From a virus: a stretch of 38,878 nucleotides of DNA. The DNA lies in IMG/VR virus record IMGVR_UViG_3300017786_000041, positions 1 through 38,878 of that record; one strand, given 5' to 3'. Positions 19,277 through 27,673 of this stretch are shown here, piece after piece (within the stretch, counting starts at the first letter, position 1; the number at the start of each line of letters is the position of its first letter). The notes under the pieces were generated by a model, which saw nothing but the letters and a program-made list of their open reading frames with translations, had not been told where the DNA came from and ran no database searches. A program made the translations under genes and the position numbers.

Positions 19277-21697
19277 TTATCTAGGCTCAAACTGCTCTAG
19301 ACCAAAACCGCCAACATTATCGAATCCAGCAGACTCGAAGTTTTTAGGTAATAAATCATTTTTTCTTTGATCTATTAACTCAGACTGTTGCGTTGCCTGT
19401 ATTTTTGTTCTTTGATCTTTACGATCTTCTTTATTATTTTCTACTTCAACTTTAGCTTGACTATTAGCTTGTGCTAACTTTATATTGTATTGAAACTCTT
19501 GCTCCATTAACTGTTGCTTTATCTGAGCTTCTCTTTCCATTTTAGCTAGCGTGTTATCTGCTTTCATTTTTTCAAGTTGCATTTTCTGCTCAGTAAGTAC
19601 TTGTTGCTTTTGTGTTTCAACCATAGCAGTTTGTTCTGCTAACTTAGCATTGCTTTCAGCTTGTGCTTGTATATTAGCTTGCTGTGCTTGTGAATCTCTC
19701 TTAGCTTTTTCTTTTCTTCTTTTCTTAAGCATTTGATTAGCTAACTTTAAATTAGCTATCTCTCTAATATCTATAGCATCTTCAAGATCTATTTGTCCAG
19801 CTTTTAATGCCATCTGTATACTTTGCTCTAGCACTTGCTTTTCTTCATCTTCTGGTTCTAGTTCTATGAATATACCAAAGTCGTGTAAGTTTTTACTAGA
19901 TAATTCTTCTATAGTAGCTACATTATATCTTGATACACTAGACATTAACGCTTGCTTAGTCATAGGATACATAAGTGCATCAGATACTCTTAATGATATA
20001 TTCTCACAAGTTTTAAGTGTTAAATATAAACTAGCTTGTAGTATATGTCTTGTAGCTATGTTACTGTTAGCAGCAGCAAGCTTTTGTAAACCAACTAATG
20101 AGTTTTTATCTGGTAAGCTACCATCTCTAGCTTCATTAAGTCCGGTCACATCTCTTATCATTTGTAAGTAATACTGGTAAGTTTGTATCAAACTTTGTAT
20201 CTTACTTATACCACTTGATGTAGCTAGTTCTTGTATTGGCACTTTACCTGGATTAATACCACCGTCTTGTGTCATTGAACGACCTACTATAGAACCTGTT
20301 TGGAAATACATGTTTAATGCTTCCTGTGGATTATAGTTTGTACCATTACCAAGATCTACTTCTGCTAAACCATCAACATCTAAATAAACACCATCAGGTA
20401 TTATTCTAGACATTACTTGTTGCAGTTTTAAATGCGTTAGCTGTATCATATCAGCAAAACCAGTTATTCTGCTTACTACAGACTCAATACGACCTCTGTA
20501 CATTCTAGGTGCAACAACATTGTAACTCATGTTTACTCTAGTTGTATCAGCGTATGGTCTTGTCATATTCTCAGCCATTGCCCACTCTAACATTTTGTCG
20601 TGGCCTAGTATTTTAGCTCCTGAGTATACTACTTCAATTGATCTATAAGCTTTTTTGAAGCTATCAGTATCAGGTGCTTCAATAAATGTGTCTTGCTTTT
20701 CTAATGCTTTTTCAAGACCGTTAGCAGTCTCTTTAATTTTAAATACTTGATTTGTATAAGTCTTATATTCAAAGTATAATACTTGTACTGTATCATCATT
20801 GTATTTTCCAGACCAGTTCCTAGTATAATTCTTATTACCTGGATATTTCTGTATTTCCTCAATATCAGCAGGTGTTAACATAGGAAACTGCTTTTTTAAT
20901 TCAGGTATACTAATATTTTTAACTTCACCTATGTAAAACAGGTCTTGAAAGTTTGGATCATCACTATATGAATAAACTATATTAGCTGGATCAACATAAT
21001 CAACTTTAACTCCTTCTGATACATTAAATGATGTTTTTGAACAAGCAATACCAAGTACAGTTAAATCATAGTTTAATCTACGTCTTATAAGATCATATCT
21101 ATTGTAATCTAGTATTTGGTTGATAACTTCTTCTTCTGCAACTTCTATAGACTCTTTATAGTTCATCTGCATGTGAAGTTGTATATCTTCATTGTTTTGC
21201 ATTGACTCACCAACACCTTGTGTACCTGATATGTCTAAACCAACAGTTTGTTTGATTTGAGCTATCAATTGTTTTTGCAGCATGTCTTTATGTAAAGCTT
21301 CTGCATACTTAGTTCTTTTATTAATGCTTTCAGGATCTTGAGCAAATGTTTTAACTTGATATGATCTATCAGACATACCGTTAACAACAATGTCTACAAA
21401 CTTAGGTATAACTGGTACAGGCTTCCAGTCTAAGTTTAAATAAGACATATCACCATTTATAGATAATTCATCTTTATATTTCTGCACAGACTGTTCACCT
21501 CTTGCATAATTTCTTAGTTCATTAAATCTAGTAAAATTGGTATTAAAACGATCTGTGTAACCTGTATCAGTTCTAAACCACTCTGACTCTATCGCCTTCG
21601 CAACTCTTAGTCCATATTCTAATGTAGCTTTTTCAGCATCAGGTACTACCTGAGTAGGAAAAGAATTAGATGTATTAGCATTTGGAATATAACTCAT
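19277..21697 (-). CDS. Portal protein
   Basis: 806 residues. Portal-like architecture: N-terminal clip/wing region (VAKAIESEWFRTDTGYTDRF), central stem and crown parts with VTGLNEARDGSLPDKNSLVG at about residues 515-535, and a long Gln/Lys/Glu-rich coiled coil at about 655-770 matching the C-terminal barrel or crown seen in long podovirus portals. The end (ESAGFDNVGGFGLEQFEPR) matches my memory of crAss-like portal C-termini. Twelve copies form the ring through which DNA is pumped. The ATG follows the terminase stop directly (TAAATG), giving tight translational coupling. Confidence 0.9.
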   Translation of the reverse strand: MSYIPNANTSNSFPTQVVPDAEKATLEYGLRVAKAIESEWFRTDTGYTDRFNTNFTRFNELRNYARGEQSVQKYKDELSINGDMSYLNLDWKPVPVIPKFVDIVVNGMSDRSYQVKTFAQDPESINKRTKYAEALHKDMLQKQLIAQIKQTVGLDISGTQGVGESMQNNEDIQLHMQMNYKESIEVAEEEVINQILDYNRYDLIRRRLNYDLTVLGIACSKTSFNVSEGVKVDYVDPANIVYSYSDDPNFQDLFYIGEVKNISIPELKKQFPMLTPADIEEIQKYPGNKNYTRNWSGKYNDDTVQVLYFEYKTYTNQVFKIKETANGLEKALEKQDTFIEAPDTDSFKKAYRSIEVVYSGAKILGHDKMLEWAMAENMTRPYADTTRVNMSYNVVAPRMYRGRIESVVSRITGFADMIQLTHLKLQQVMSRIIPDGVYLDVDGLAEVDLGNGTNYNPQEALNMYFQTGSIVGRSMTQDGGINPGKVPIQELATSSGISKIQSLIQTYQYYLQMIRDVTGLNEARDGSLPDKNSLVGLQKLAAANSNIATRHILQASLYLTLKTCENISLRVSDALMYPMTKQALMSSVSRYNVATIEELSSKNLHDFGIFIELEPEDEEKQVLEQSIQMALKAGQIDLEDAIDIREIANLKLANQMLKKRRKEKAKRDSQAQQANIQAQAESNAKLAEQTAMVETQKQQVLTEQKMQLEKMKADNTLAKMEREAQIKQQLMEQEFQYNIKLAQANSQAKVEVENNKEDRKDQRTKIQATQQSELIDQRKNDLLPKNFESAGFDNVGGFGLEQFEPR

Positions 21698-23920
21698 TTA
21701 TTTTATTTTTGATAAATATCCTGTATTATCATATCTCTTGAAACCAAGATTAACAACCTTTGTAGTTCTATCAGCAACAGGTTTGTACATATTTCTATTA
21801 CACGCCATAATGGCTAAACCTGAACTTATCGAAGCATCGTGCTTTGTTCTGTTGTTGATATTGAACTTTGCCCAGTCTTCTAATGTTTTTTGATGGTACA
21901 TATCACCGTAACCACCTTCAATTTGCCCTACATAGTTTTCTATATAAGACTCTATAGCAGCAGCATGTGCTTGCTTAATATCTTCACTTGTATTAGGTAT
22001 GCCACCTATTTCTTTTTCTGTAACTGACAACTTGTTCCAAGTTTTATCTGGTCTGTTCATAGAGTATTGTCTATAACCTCTACGCTTTAAATAATATAAA
22101 AACCTTGGTTTATTATTTTCAGCTAGTATAGGCATACCATAAAATACCATTGCCATAAGTACATCTTCAAAGAATATCTCAGCAGTTTGTGGCCTTGATA
22201 TATATTCTAAGAAGAAATGATTTGGCGGAGCATCTTCCATAGAATACTTAGTGAGGCCGTGCAATGCGCCATTAGAGCCCTTGCCACTAACAGTTCCGGA
22301 TATATCGTAGCTATCCAAGCCAAATGCTCCCATGTGAATATTGCCAGGGTTTTTACCATTATTCTTTAATATTACTCGATTTTGAAGATTTTTAGGTGGT
22401 ACCCAACTTATTTGGAACCTGCCATCTTTGTTTGGCATAAACATAACCTCTGTATCTTTAATACCGTTTTTCCACATAAAGCTTCCAACGGTAACCTGTG
22501 CTTTGTTATTTAACTCAGCATTATAATCGATCTGTTCGTATATTTTAGTTAAATTAAATAAACTGTCTTTTGTTTCGTCTCTGAAAGCATGTGCTTCAGT
22601 TCTTGGAAACTGTCTGTAATATTCATTTAAACTATCACTGTCATCTTTCAGTCCAGCGACTTCGTTTTCCCAATGTTCGATAACGCCAGTTTCAATGTAC
22701 TCACCATCAACTCCTTTGACTCTATTCTTGCCGACAATGAAGACAGGCAGTCCATGAGAATCGATGAATCCTTCGTAGTTCCATTCCATAGGTATGAACA
22801 AGCTATAGAGTCCCGAAGACGTTTGTCCGTTTTTATTTCTTTTTGTAACGTCCGAAGCGTAGTATAGTTTTTTGAAGTTGTCTCCACCTTTGTCTAAAGC
22901 ATTACTTGTTGAGCCCATCATACATTTACCTACAACTCTTGATCCTAGTCTTAATGTAGTTTTTGTAACTCTCCAGTTATTTAATATATTGTCAGGTCTT
23001 TCCCATTTACCACTTTCATCATGAGCTAGTAGTTTTAATTTCTCACCATCGTATGAGTTATCTCCTGTATTTTTCCAGTCTATCGTAGTGTCAAGACCAT
23101 CAAGCTCTCTTAGTTGTTCATTAGTTTCCAGCTTTCTTCTAGTAAGTTTGGATGCTGGAACCCTATATGCCAATTCAGTTTTTGGCCGATCCATACCGTC
23201 TTGAATTGGTTTGAAGAAAAACGGATAGTTAACGGATATTGGAACAACCTTATCTGTAAACATTTTTTTGGCATCAGCACCTGATTTGGAAAGTATACCA
23301 AATCTAGAGTCTTTAGCAATTGTCGCTTGATTAACAAGCTCTGCAGACGACATAAAGGAGAAACCCGATCGTCTGTTCTTAAGGTAGCACATACCATAAC
23401 ATCTTTTGTCTGCTTTACAAGCTTCCCAGAATATAAAAAACAACCTGTTTGACTCTCTAAAGTCTGGTGCACCAACATCGATCTTTGACCACTGCAAGTA
23501 CATGTAATGAGTACCAGTAATATATATAGGACTGCCGTTATTATAGAAATGAAAACCTTCTTCTCTACGCTTAAATTCTTTATCGATATATTCATACCAT
23601 CTCTCTTTAAAATCTGTTGGGTACTCTTCCCAGTCAAATCTTGACTTAATTCTATTTAATTCTTTTGGGTAGTCGAATCTTTCCCAGTGTTGTTCCTTTT
23701 TGACTTCGCTTCGTTTAAACGGTTCATCTGTTGATGGTAAAGCAATGCGGAGATTCTGTATTTCAATAATCTTTCCAATTTTACCTGTTTTACTAATTAC
23801 TATGAAGTCGTAGTCGGGATTATATCCGTACTCCCATTTTTTATATCTATTGTTTTTAGCTAATAGCTTTGGATTAACAACGTCCTTAATTTCTTTGTAT
23901 AATGTTTGATGGTAATTCAC
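21698..23920 (-). CDS. terL: Terminase large subunit
   Basis: 740 residues, ATPase-nuclease that cuts and pumps phage DNA. The Walker A equivalent is LKNRRSGFS (K181 to S188), the variant form found in many phage terminases. Walker B is LLAHDE with D301-E302. The RNase H-like nuclease acidic residues are D536 and D539 (GLDSYDIS), with a late acidic residue at D695 (KHDASISSG). Length fits the crAss-like and related terminases. The start is GTG at 23918-23920, overlapping the TGA of the 91-residue gene as GTGA; the next Met is far inside, so this start is the only sensible one. It directly precedes the portal gene. Confidence 0.93.
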   Translation of the reverse strand: MNYHQTLYKEIKDVVNPKLLAKNNRYKKWEYGYNPDYDFIVISKTGKIGKIIEIQNLRIALPSTDEPFKRSEVKKEQHWERFDYPKELNRIKSRFDWEEYPTDFKERWYEYIDKEFKRREEGFHFYNNGSPIYITGTHYMYLQWSKIDVGAPDFRESNRLFFIFWEACKADKRCYGMCYLKNRRSGFSFMSSAELVNQATIAKDSRFGILSKSGADAKKMFTDKVVPISVNYPFFFKPIQDGMDRPKTELAYRVPASKLTRRKLETNEQLRELDGLDTTIDWKNTGDNSYDGEKLKLLAHDESGKWERPDNILNNWRVTKTTLRLGSRVVGKCMMGSTSNALDKGGDNFKKLYYASDVTKRNKNGQTSSGLYSLFIPMEWNYEGFIDSHGLPVFIVGKNRVKGVDGEYIETGVIEHWENEVAGLKDDSDSLNEYYRQFPRTEAHAFRDETKDSLFNLTKIYEQIDYNAELNNKAQVTVGSFMWKNGIKDTEVMFMPNKDGRFQISWVPPKNLQNRVILKNNGKNPGNIHMGAFGLDSYDISGTVSGKGSNGALHGLTKYSMEDAPPNHFFLEYISRPQTAEIFFEDVLMAMVFYGMPILAENNKPRFLYYLKRRGYRQYSMNRPDKTWNKLSVTEKEIGGIPNTSEDIKQAHAAAIESYIENYVGQIEGGYGDMYHQKTLEDWAKFNINNRTKHDASISSGLAIMACNRNMYKPVADRTTKVVNLGFKRYDNTGYLSKIK

Positions 23921-24192
23921 TTACTTCTACCTTCTGCAAAACCTTTAAAAGCTTTTTGTTCTTTTTCTTTTTTAGGTTTTTCGTTCAACATCTCTTCCTC
24001 TGTTTGAATACGTGTGAGTATTTCAAAAGCATCCATTATAGCTAATTTCTTTGTAGCGGCAGCGTTTTTAAGTCTGTCAGCACTTACGTCATCGTCTGAG
24101 TCTACGATCTTTTCTTTTGCTACCTTAATTAGTTCTTCTATAGCTTTTTGACCTGCCTCTATAATCTTTTCTTTAGTTTCTTTAATCTTCAT
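23917..24192 (-). CDS. Candidate terminase small subunit
   Basis: 91 residues, all helical (EKIIEAGQKAIEELIKVAKE, ADRLKNAAATKKLAIMDAFE), ending in a Lys-rich tail (EKPKKEKEQKAFKGFAEGRS). Immediately upstream of and overlapping the large terminase gene by 4 bases, the usual place for the DNA-recognition subunit. The length is short for a terminase small subunit and no helix-turn-helix is obvious, so this is a positional assignment. It overlaps the end of the tandem GroES-like gene by 11 bases. Confidence 0.55.
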   Translation of the reverse strand: MKIKETKEKIIEAGQKAIEELIKVAKEKIVDSDDDVSADRLKNAAATKKLAIMDAFEILTRIQTEEEMLNEKPKKEKEQKAFKGFAEGRSK

Positions 24193-24730
24193 GTGTTAAA
24201 GCTATATCATTAAATTTCATACAATATAAACGTTCATCATCTATATAAAACTCAAACTCTGAGTCAGGTGTAAACGTTACATACGCGCCAGGTCTTATTC
24301 CGGCGGCTTCTAAGGAACTATTGCCATATTTTAGTATTCCAACATTAGGTTGTTCCTTTCTGTTCTCTAGAACATTTGTGTTTGGCAAAGGCTTTACAAA
24401 GCAATAATCTAAATGACATTTACCATCATACATATATATTTGATCTGGCGATACAAAATAAAGATCATCTTTGAAATATGTAGAAGAGTTTTGTTCTTCT
24501 CCTCTCATATTGTACCATCTTCTAAATACATTATGATGTACGTAAACCTCATCACCTATATTTACTTTAGTTTTAAAAGCTGCAGGTGTAGAAACAACTA
24601 CAGCTTTTTTACTTACAAATATATGGTTTTCAATGCTAGTATTAACAATAAGTGTATTATTACCTACTTGCTTTACATTTTCATACCTTTCATTTAAAGG
24701 CTTGACAATGTATCTATATAAACTCTTCAT
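24182..24730 (-). CDS. Tandem GroES-like (double Cpn10) protein
   Basis: 182 residues, about twice the length of GroES. Residues 108-178 follow the GroES pattern closely: FVKPLP, then PNVGILKYGNSSLEAAGIRP, GAYVTF, and FYIDDERLYCMKFNDIAL, which parallels the GroES end (vkvGdxVxF ... vdgeeyLimrexDIla). Residues 5-101 repeat the same order more loosely: YRYIVKPL, a loop with NNTLIV, KKAVVVSTPA, VNIGDEVYVHHN and DDLYFVSPDQIYMY. Two joined Cpn10 folds recall plastid Cpn20. It may cap the phage GroEL or act as a modified cap for the host chaperonin. It sits upstream of the terminase genes, not with groEL. The fold call is by eye. Confidence 0.65.
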   Translation of the reverse strand: MKSLYRYIVKPLNERYENVKQVGNNTLIVNTSIENHIFVSKKAVVVSTPAAFKTKVNIGDEVYVHHNVFRRWYNMRGEEQNSSTYFKDDLYFVSPDQIYMYDGKCHLDYCFVKPLPNTNVLENRKEQPNVGILKYGNSSLEAAGIRPGAYVTFTPDSEFEFYIDDERLYCMKFNDIALTHED

Positions 24731-24954
24731 TAATACTTCAAATCGTACTCTACTGATATTGCCATATTAGAGTTAAACTTTTTCCAAGGAAGTACTTCTT
24801 TATTTTTAGTTATAAAAATATTATAAGACTGATCTTTCTCTTCGTAAAGTATATCACTAATATTATGACCGCCATATACCTCTTGACCTAATGAATAATG
24901 CATTGCATCATTTTTATAGTCAGAGCCAATACTAATCTTTCTTATCACTTTCAC
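24730..24954 (-). CDS. Small conserved phage protein, unknown function
   Basis: 74 residues if started at GTG 24954 (M/VKVIRKISIGSDYKND). An AGGAG sequence lies six bases upstream, one of the few Shine-Dalgarno-like sites in the window, and the protein then begins with the KVIRKISIG stretch I recall at the N-terminus of marine phage homologues. An earlier TTG at 24972 is less likely. The product is small and beta-rich (YNIFITKNKEVLPWKKF, MAISVEYDLKY). It overlaps the upstream gene by 23 bases and shares a base with the next start (TAATG). Confidence 0.65.
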   Translation of the reverse strand: MKVIRKISIGSDYKNDAMHYSLGQEVYGGHNISDILYEEKDQSYNIFITKNKEVLPWKKFNSNMAISVEYDLKY

Positions 24955-25165
24955 TGTACTCTCCTGTTTCAAGATTAATCTCTATGTCGCCATAAGCTTC
25001 TTGTAAAGTAGCTTTGAAGCTTTCTATCTCGTTTCTGTACGCTTCAGCTTTATGTGTTAGCATGTGCTTACCTAACTCAGCTTCACCAACTGCTAATAAC
25101 GCGTTTCTGTACTGTGTAGATAGATCTTGAGCCATCTCTAGCTCTTTCTTTTTTATTTTTCTCAT
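24932..25165 (-). CDS. Small helical protein, unknown function
   Basis: 77 residues, ATG at 25165 after an A/T-rich leader. One long charged helix pair (STQYRNALLAVGEAELGKHM, AEAYRNEIESFKATLQEAYG) followed by an acidic tail (NLETGEYSESDKKD). It resembles the short coiled-coil proteins that often accompany phage packaging genes, but no family is recognised. The 3' end overlaps the next gene. Confidence 0.65.
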   Translation of the reverse strand: MRKIKKKELEMAQDLSTQYRNALLAVGEAELGKHMLTHKAEAYRNEIESFKATLQEAYGDIEINLETGEYSESDKKD

Positions 25166-25198
25166 TTGATTAAATTAAATTGAATTAAAAATATATGA

Positions 25199-25786
25199 CT
25201 AGTATAATGCTATCATATTTGTTGTTAACGGGTTGTTTGAATTATCTGATGTATCAGCATCAACAACCTGTTTTACTAACAATGGTACATGTCCACCAAC
25301 TATAGAATTAGCAGGACATCTCATTGTAATTTCTTTACCGCTTTCAAGTAAAAACTTTGCACTAACAGCTGAACTACCGTTGTGATATACTACACAACCT
25401 CTTTCTTCTGTAAATGGTATATCAAAGTTTGTTACTAATATCTTTGCATTAGAACCATTACCACTTATAGCATCAACAGTACCAATTAAACCAGCACCAC
25501 CGTTTGACTTTATACCACTACCTCTAGCAGTTATAACTACATTAGTTACTACACCTGCTACTAAAGTTACTGTACCTGCAATACCAGTACCACTTCCTGA
25601 AAAAGTTATATTTACATTGTTTACTGTACCTGTTTGATTACCGCCTGTTCCATAACCAGTACCACCAGCTGTTAATAGAAAACCACCATCAGCAGCATCT
25701 GTATTTAAAGCTCCAGTAATTATCGTTGCTGCATCATGAGCAAATAATCTTGGTTCAGCAGCTACATTTCCGTTTAAACCTCTCAT
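25199..25786 (-). CDS. Gly-rich virion protein, probable capsid decoration or spike
   Basis: 195 residues. The N-terminal two thirds contain a Gly/Thr-rich beta repeat (LLTAGGTGYGTGG, VNITFSGSGTGIAGTVTLVA, VVTNVVITARGSGIKSNGGA) of a type I know from cyanophage structural proteins. The C-terminal domain (CVVYHNGSSAVSAKFLLESG, KEITMRCPANSIVGGHVPLL, ending in NMIALY) matches, from memory, a short phage virion-protein module whose end reads like TxILALY. A decoration or capsid-spike role is likely. It lies between the holin and the small packaging-region genes. Confidence 0.65.
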   Translation of the reverse strand: MRGLNGNVAAEPRLFAHDAATIITGALNTDAADGGFLLTAGGTGYGTGGNQTGTVNNVNITFSGSGTGIAGTVTLVAGVVTNVVITARGSGIKSNGGAGLIGTVDAISGNGSNAKILVTNFDIPFTEERGCVVYHNGSSAVSAKFLLESGKEITMRCPANSIVGGHVPLLVKQVVDADTSDNSNNPLTTNMIALY

Positions 25787-25789
25787 AAT

Positions 25790-26242
25790 TTATTTATTTA
25801 TTTTTGTTATTTTTTCAGCACCTCGACTACCGAAGTATGCTACATATACTGTTACTAATAATGTTTTTAATAAACTTACCCAAGCTTCATCAACTTCAAC
25901 AGTTATAAAAATAGCATCGATAACCATTAGTATAGTTGAAGAAACAGTTAAGTACATTAAAGTAAGTGGTCTTGTATTTTTACTAAGCCAAGAATCACTT
26001 TTCATATCAGATCTCCATCTGCTTGATATTTCTTTTATTTCAGCAAGATCTTGATCTATAAGCTTTAGTGCAGTTTCTTTATCTTTAGGCTCAATATTAC
26101 TATCACCTGAGATAAGATTTTTTACCACACCAAGTCCACCTTGATCTGGTAATATATCTCCTACAGCTTGAAATAATGTAGGTACTTTTTCTTTTAAAAA
26201 AACACCTACTTTAGTTTCGTTAAATTTCTTTTTATCGCTCAT
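25790..26242 (-). CDS. Holin of the 3TM type
   Basis: 150 residues. An amphipathic segment at 21-43 (PTLFQAVGDILPDQGGLGVV), a charged helix with EIKEISSRWRSDMKSDSWLS at 70-87, then two hydrophobic membrane segments at about 93-114 (LTLMYLTVSSTILMVIDAIF) and 119-138 (EAWVSLLKTLLVTVYVAYFG) and a short basic tail. The RWRSDMxSDSWLSKNxRP stretch before the first membrane segment is typical of the phage holin family with three transmembrane segments (Holin_3TMs). It would permeabilise the inner membrane to release or activate the amidase encoded at 28206-28619. Confidence 0.82.
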   Translation of the reverse strand: MSDKKKFNETKVGVFLKEKVPTLFQAVGDILPDQGGLGVVKNLISGDSNIEPKDKETALKLIDQDLAEIKEISSRWRSDMKSDSWLSKNTRPLTLMYLTVSSTILMVIDAIFITVEVDEAWVSLLKTLLVTVYVAYFGSRGAEKITKINK

Positions 26243-26763
26243 TAGTTTTTTCTAAGTTGTTGAAAACCTTTTTTGCCTTTACTTATACCGTATTTAGCTT
26301 TAGGTTTTTTACTAAAATCAATATTAATATTAACTTTAGGCATGTTAATTTTAGGTAAGTTTATTTTAGGTATAATGCTTTTTGTCATTGAACCACCTGT
26401 TTTTTTATTTACTTTAACATACTCACCAAACTCTAAACCACCTGAAGCTGATTTATGATGTGCTTTTTGTTGTTTAACTTGCTCTCTGCTTATCTTAGGC
26501 TCGTCACCTGTTTCCATTTTAGCAGCTGAATCATACATCTTTAAACCTGAACTTCTATATTTTTTAGAACAACCTGTTTTATGTAAAGGACTATGGCTTT
26601 CCATTGGTGAAGCTTCTTCGCCATACATATAAAAACCTGATTTCTTTTCAACAGGTGAACCATGATCCATCTTAGCGGCTGAGTCATACATTTTAGCAGC
26701 AGACTTTTCTTCTGCTTTTGCAGCATGCACTGCCATTCTTTGTTCGTCACTTACGTATCCCAT
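26242..26763 (-). CDS. Met/Lys-rich low-complexity protein with internal repeats
   Basis: 173 residues. The nine-residue unit KMYDSAAKM occurs at 24-32 and again at 75-83, and short Ser-Pro units recur (GSPVEK, ASPMES, HSPLHK). The C-terminus has a basic, Pro/Ile/Asn repeat (PKINLPKINMPKVNINID). There is no membrane segment and no catalytic motif. Repeat-rich, Met- and Lys-rich proteins like this are common and unexplained in marine phages; virion association or DNA binding are possible. It shares a base with the holin start (TAATG), so it is translated with the lysis genes. Confidence 0.7.
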   Translation of the reverse strand: MGYVSDEQRMAVHAAKAEEKSAAKMYDSAAKMDHGSPVEKKSGFYMYGEEASPMESHSPLHKTGCSKKYRSSGLKMYDSAAKMETGDEPKISREQVKQQKAHHKSASGGLEFGEYVKVNKKTGGSMTKSIIPKINLPKINMPKVNINIDFSKKPKAKYGISKGKKGFQQLRKN

Positions 26764-26765
26764 TT

Positions 26766-27092
26766 TTATTTTTTATTGTAGGCTTCTTTTTCCCACCACG
26801 TTGATGGTGAACCGTCGCCTGATTTACTTCTTTTTTTAACTTTCCATTTACCTTTACCACTTTTTCTATGGTAAATGTTTTTACCGTCATAAGCAAGTCT
26901 ACCATCTTTAATTTGGTCTATATGTACTTTCTCATGCTTAATGACTGTAGCTCTTTGTTTAGGGTCTTTAACATCCTTGTTTACAACAATAGTACCACAC
27001 ATATTTGCTCTACCTAAAACACCTGGTTCATCAGGTATTGTATATATAGGCGTGTTATCTACTGTATAAAAAGGTTTTAGTTTAAATGCCAT
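26766..27092 (-). CDS. Small HExxH zinc-peptidase-like protein
   Basis: 108 residues. The motif H53-E54-K-V-H57 with following ID Q (KHEKVHIDQIKDGRLAYDG) is the zinc-binding and catalytic signature of zincin peptidases, and an acidic cluster at E101/E103 (STWWEKEAYNKK) could provide the third ligand. The N-terminus (MAFKLKPFYTVDNTPIYTIP) is a short beta part. I recall the same HEKVHxxQ...WEKEAY arrangement in other phage small proteins. Substrate unknown; the location between lysine-rich proteins and the holin suggests a role in lysis or virion maturation. Starts 10 bases after the previous stop. Confidence 0.7.
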   Translation of the reverse strand: MAFKLKPFYTVDNTPIYTIPDEPGVLGRANMCGTIVVNKDVKDPKQRATVIKHEKVHIDQIKDGRLAYDGKNIYHRKSGKGKWKVKKRSKSGDGSPSTWWEKEAYNKK

Positions 27093-27101
27093 AATATATT
27101 T

Positions 27102-27407
27102 TTAACATCTCCATCTACGTCTTGCTGCTCTACCTCTCTTGCTTTTCCAGCCTTTTGATCTAGCACAAAAAGACTTTCGTCTTGCTTTTTCTTTTTTAGT
27201 TAATCCTTTTTTCTTTGTAACGGCTGTTTTAAGTTTACTGCCTGGGTTTTTTCTTTTATACTCATTAACACCTTTCTGTGTCATACCACCTCCAGCTGCA
27301 CCACCTTCTCCAGTGTCTTTAGCTTTGTTGAAGTTCTTGCCTTTACCTATTGTTCTTCTTACATCTCCTTTTTTTGCAAAGGGACTATTAGGTTGAGTAT
27401 ATGCCAT
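27102..27407 (-). CDS. Small basic protein with SFCARS motif
   Basis: 101 residues, strongly basic. Contains MTQKGVNEYKRKNPGSKLKT (42-61) and RRKSFCARSKGWKSKRGRAA (77-96), a pattern I know as a recurring domain of viral and phage small proteins (DUF6321-like, recalled from memory) with the conserved SFCAR core. The Arg-rich C-terminus (RAARRRWRC) would bind nucleic acid. It overlaps the next-upstream 88-residue gene by one base. Probably a virion or DNA-associated protein; function unproven. Confidence 0.7.
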   Translation of the reverse strand: MAYTQPNSPFAKKGDVRRTIGKGKNFNKAKDTGEGGAAGGGMTQKGVNEYKRKNPGSKLKTAVTKKKGLTKKEKARRKSFCARSKGWKSKRGRAARRRWRC

Positions 27408-27673
27408 TACTTTTTCTTTTTACGTTTAGTAGACTCACCGCATGGTCTACCAGTTTTAATGTTTATCCAGTTTTCTTTTTCAAACCAGTCTCTAAGTGTT
27501 GCTCCTTTTTTACGAGCACCTTTTACATTAGTCTTGCTAGATCTTTTGTATTTGCCTTTTCTACCTGCACTTTCCTTAGCACGTATAATTCTAGCTTTTT
27601 CCTTCTTACTTAAGCTTGCAGCTTTTTTAGCAGGTAAACAAACTTTTTTAGTACCACCACCTTTTTGTGCCAT
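27407..27673 (-). CDS. Small basic protein, DUF5872-like
   Basis: 88 residues. Ends in RDWFEKENWINIKTGRPCGE followed by STKRKKKK. The LRDWFxKENWxxxKTGxPCG core is typical, as I remember it, of the DUF5872-type modules found in phages and large viruses. Very Lys/Arg-rich throughout, with Cys12 and Cys79. One of four consecutive short basic genes. The poly-Lys end is encoded by A-rich codons that lie directly before the next start. Confidence 0.7.
   Translation of the reverse strand: MAQKGGGTKKVCLPAKKAASLSKKEKARIIRAKESAGRKGKYKRSSKTNVKGARKKGATLRDWFEKENWINIKTGRPCGESTKRKKKK

Noticed and set aside
23110-23637. Minus-strand open frame of 175 codons inside the terminase gene
   Set aside because: Different frame of the same strand inside clear terminase coding sequence containing the Walker motifs; composition is not protein-like.
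24730-24972. Longer TTG start for the small gene before the tandem GroES-like gene
   Set aside because: GTG 24954 has a Shine-Dalgarno-like site and gives the N-terminus I recall from homologues; the TTG deepens an overlap with the upstream gene.
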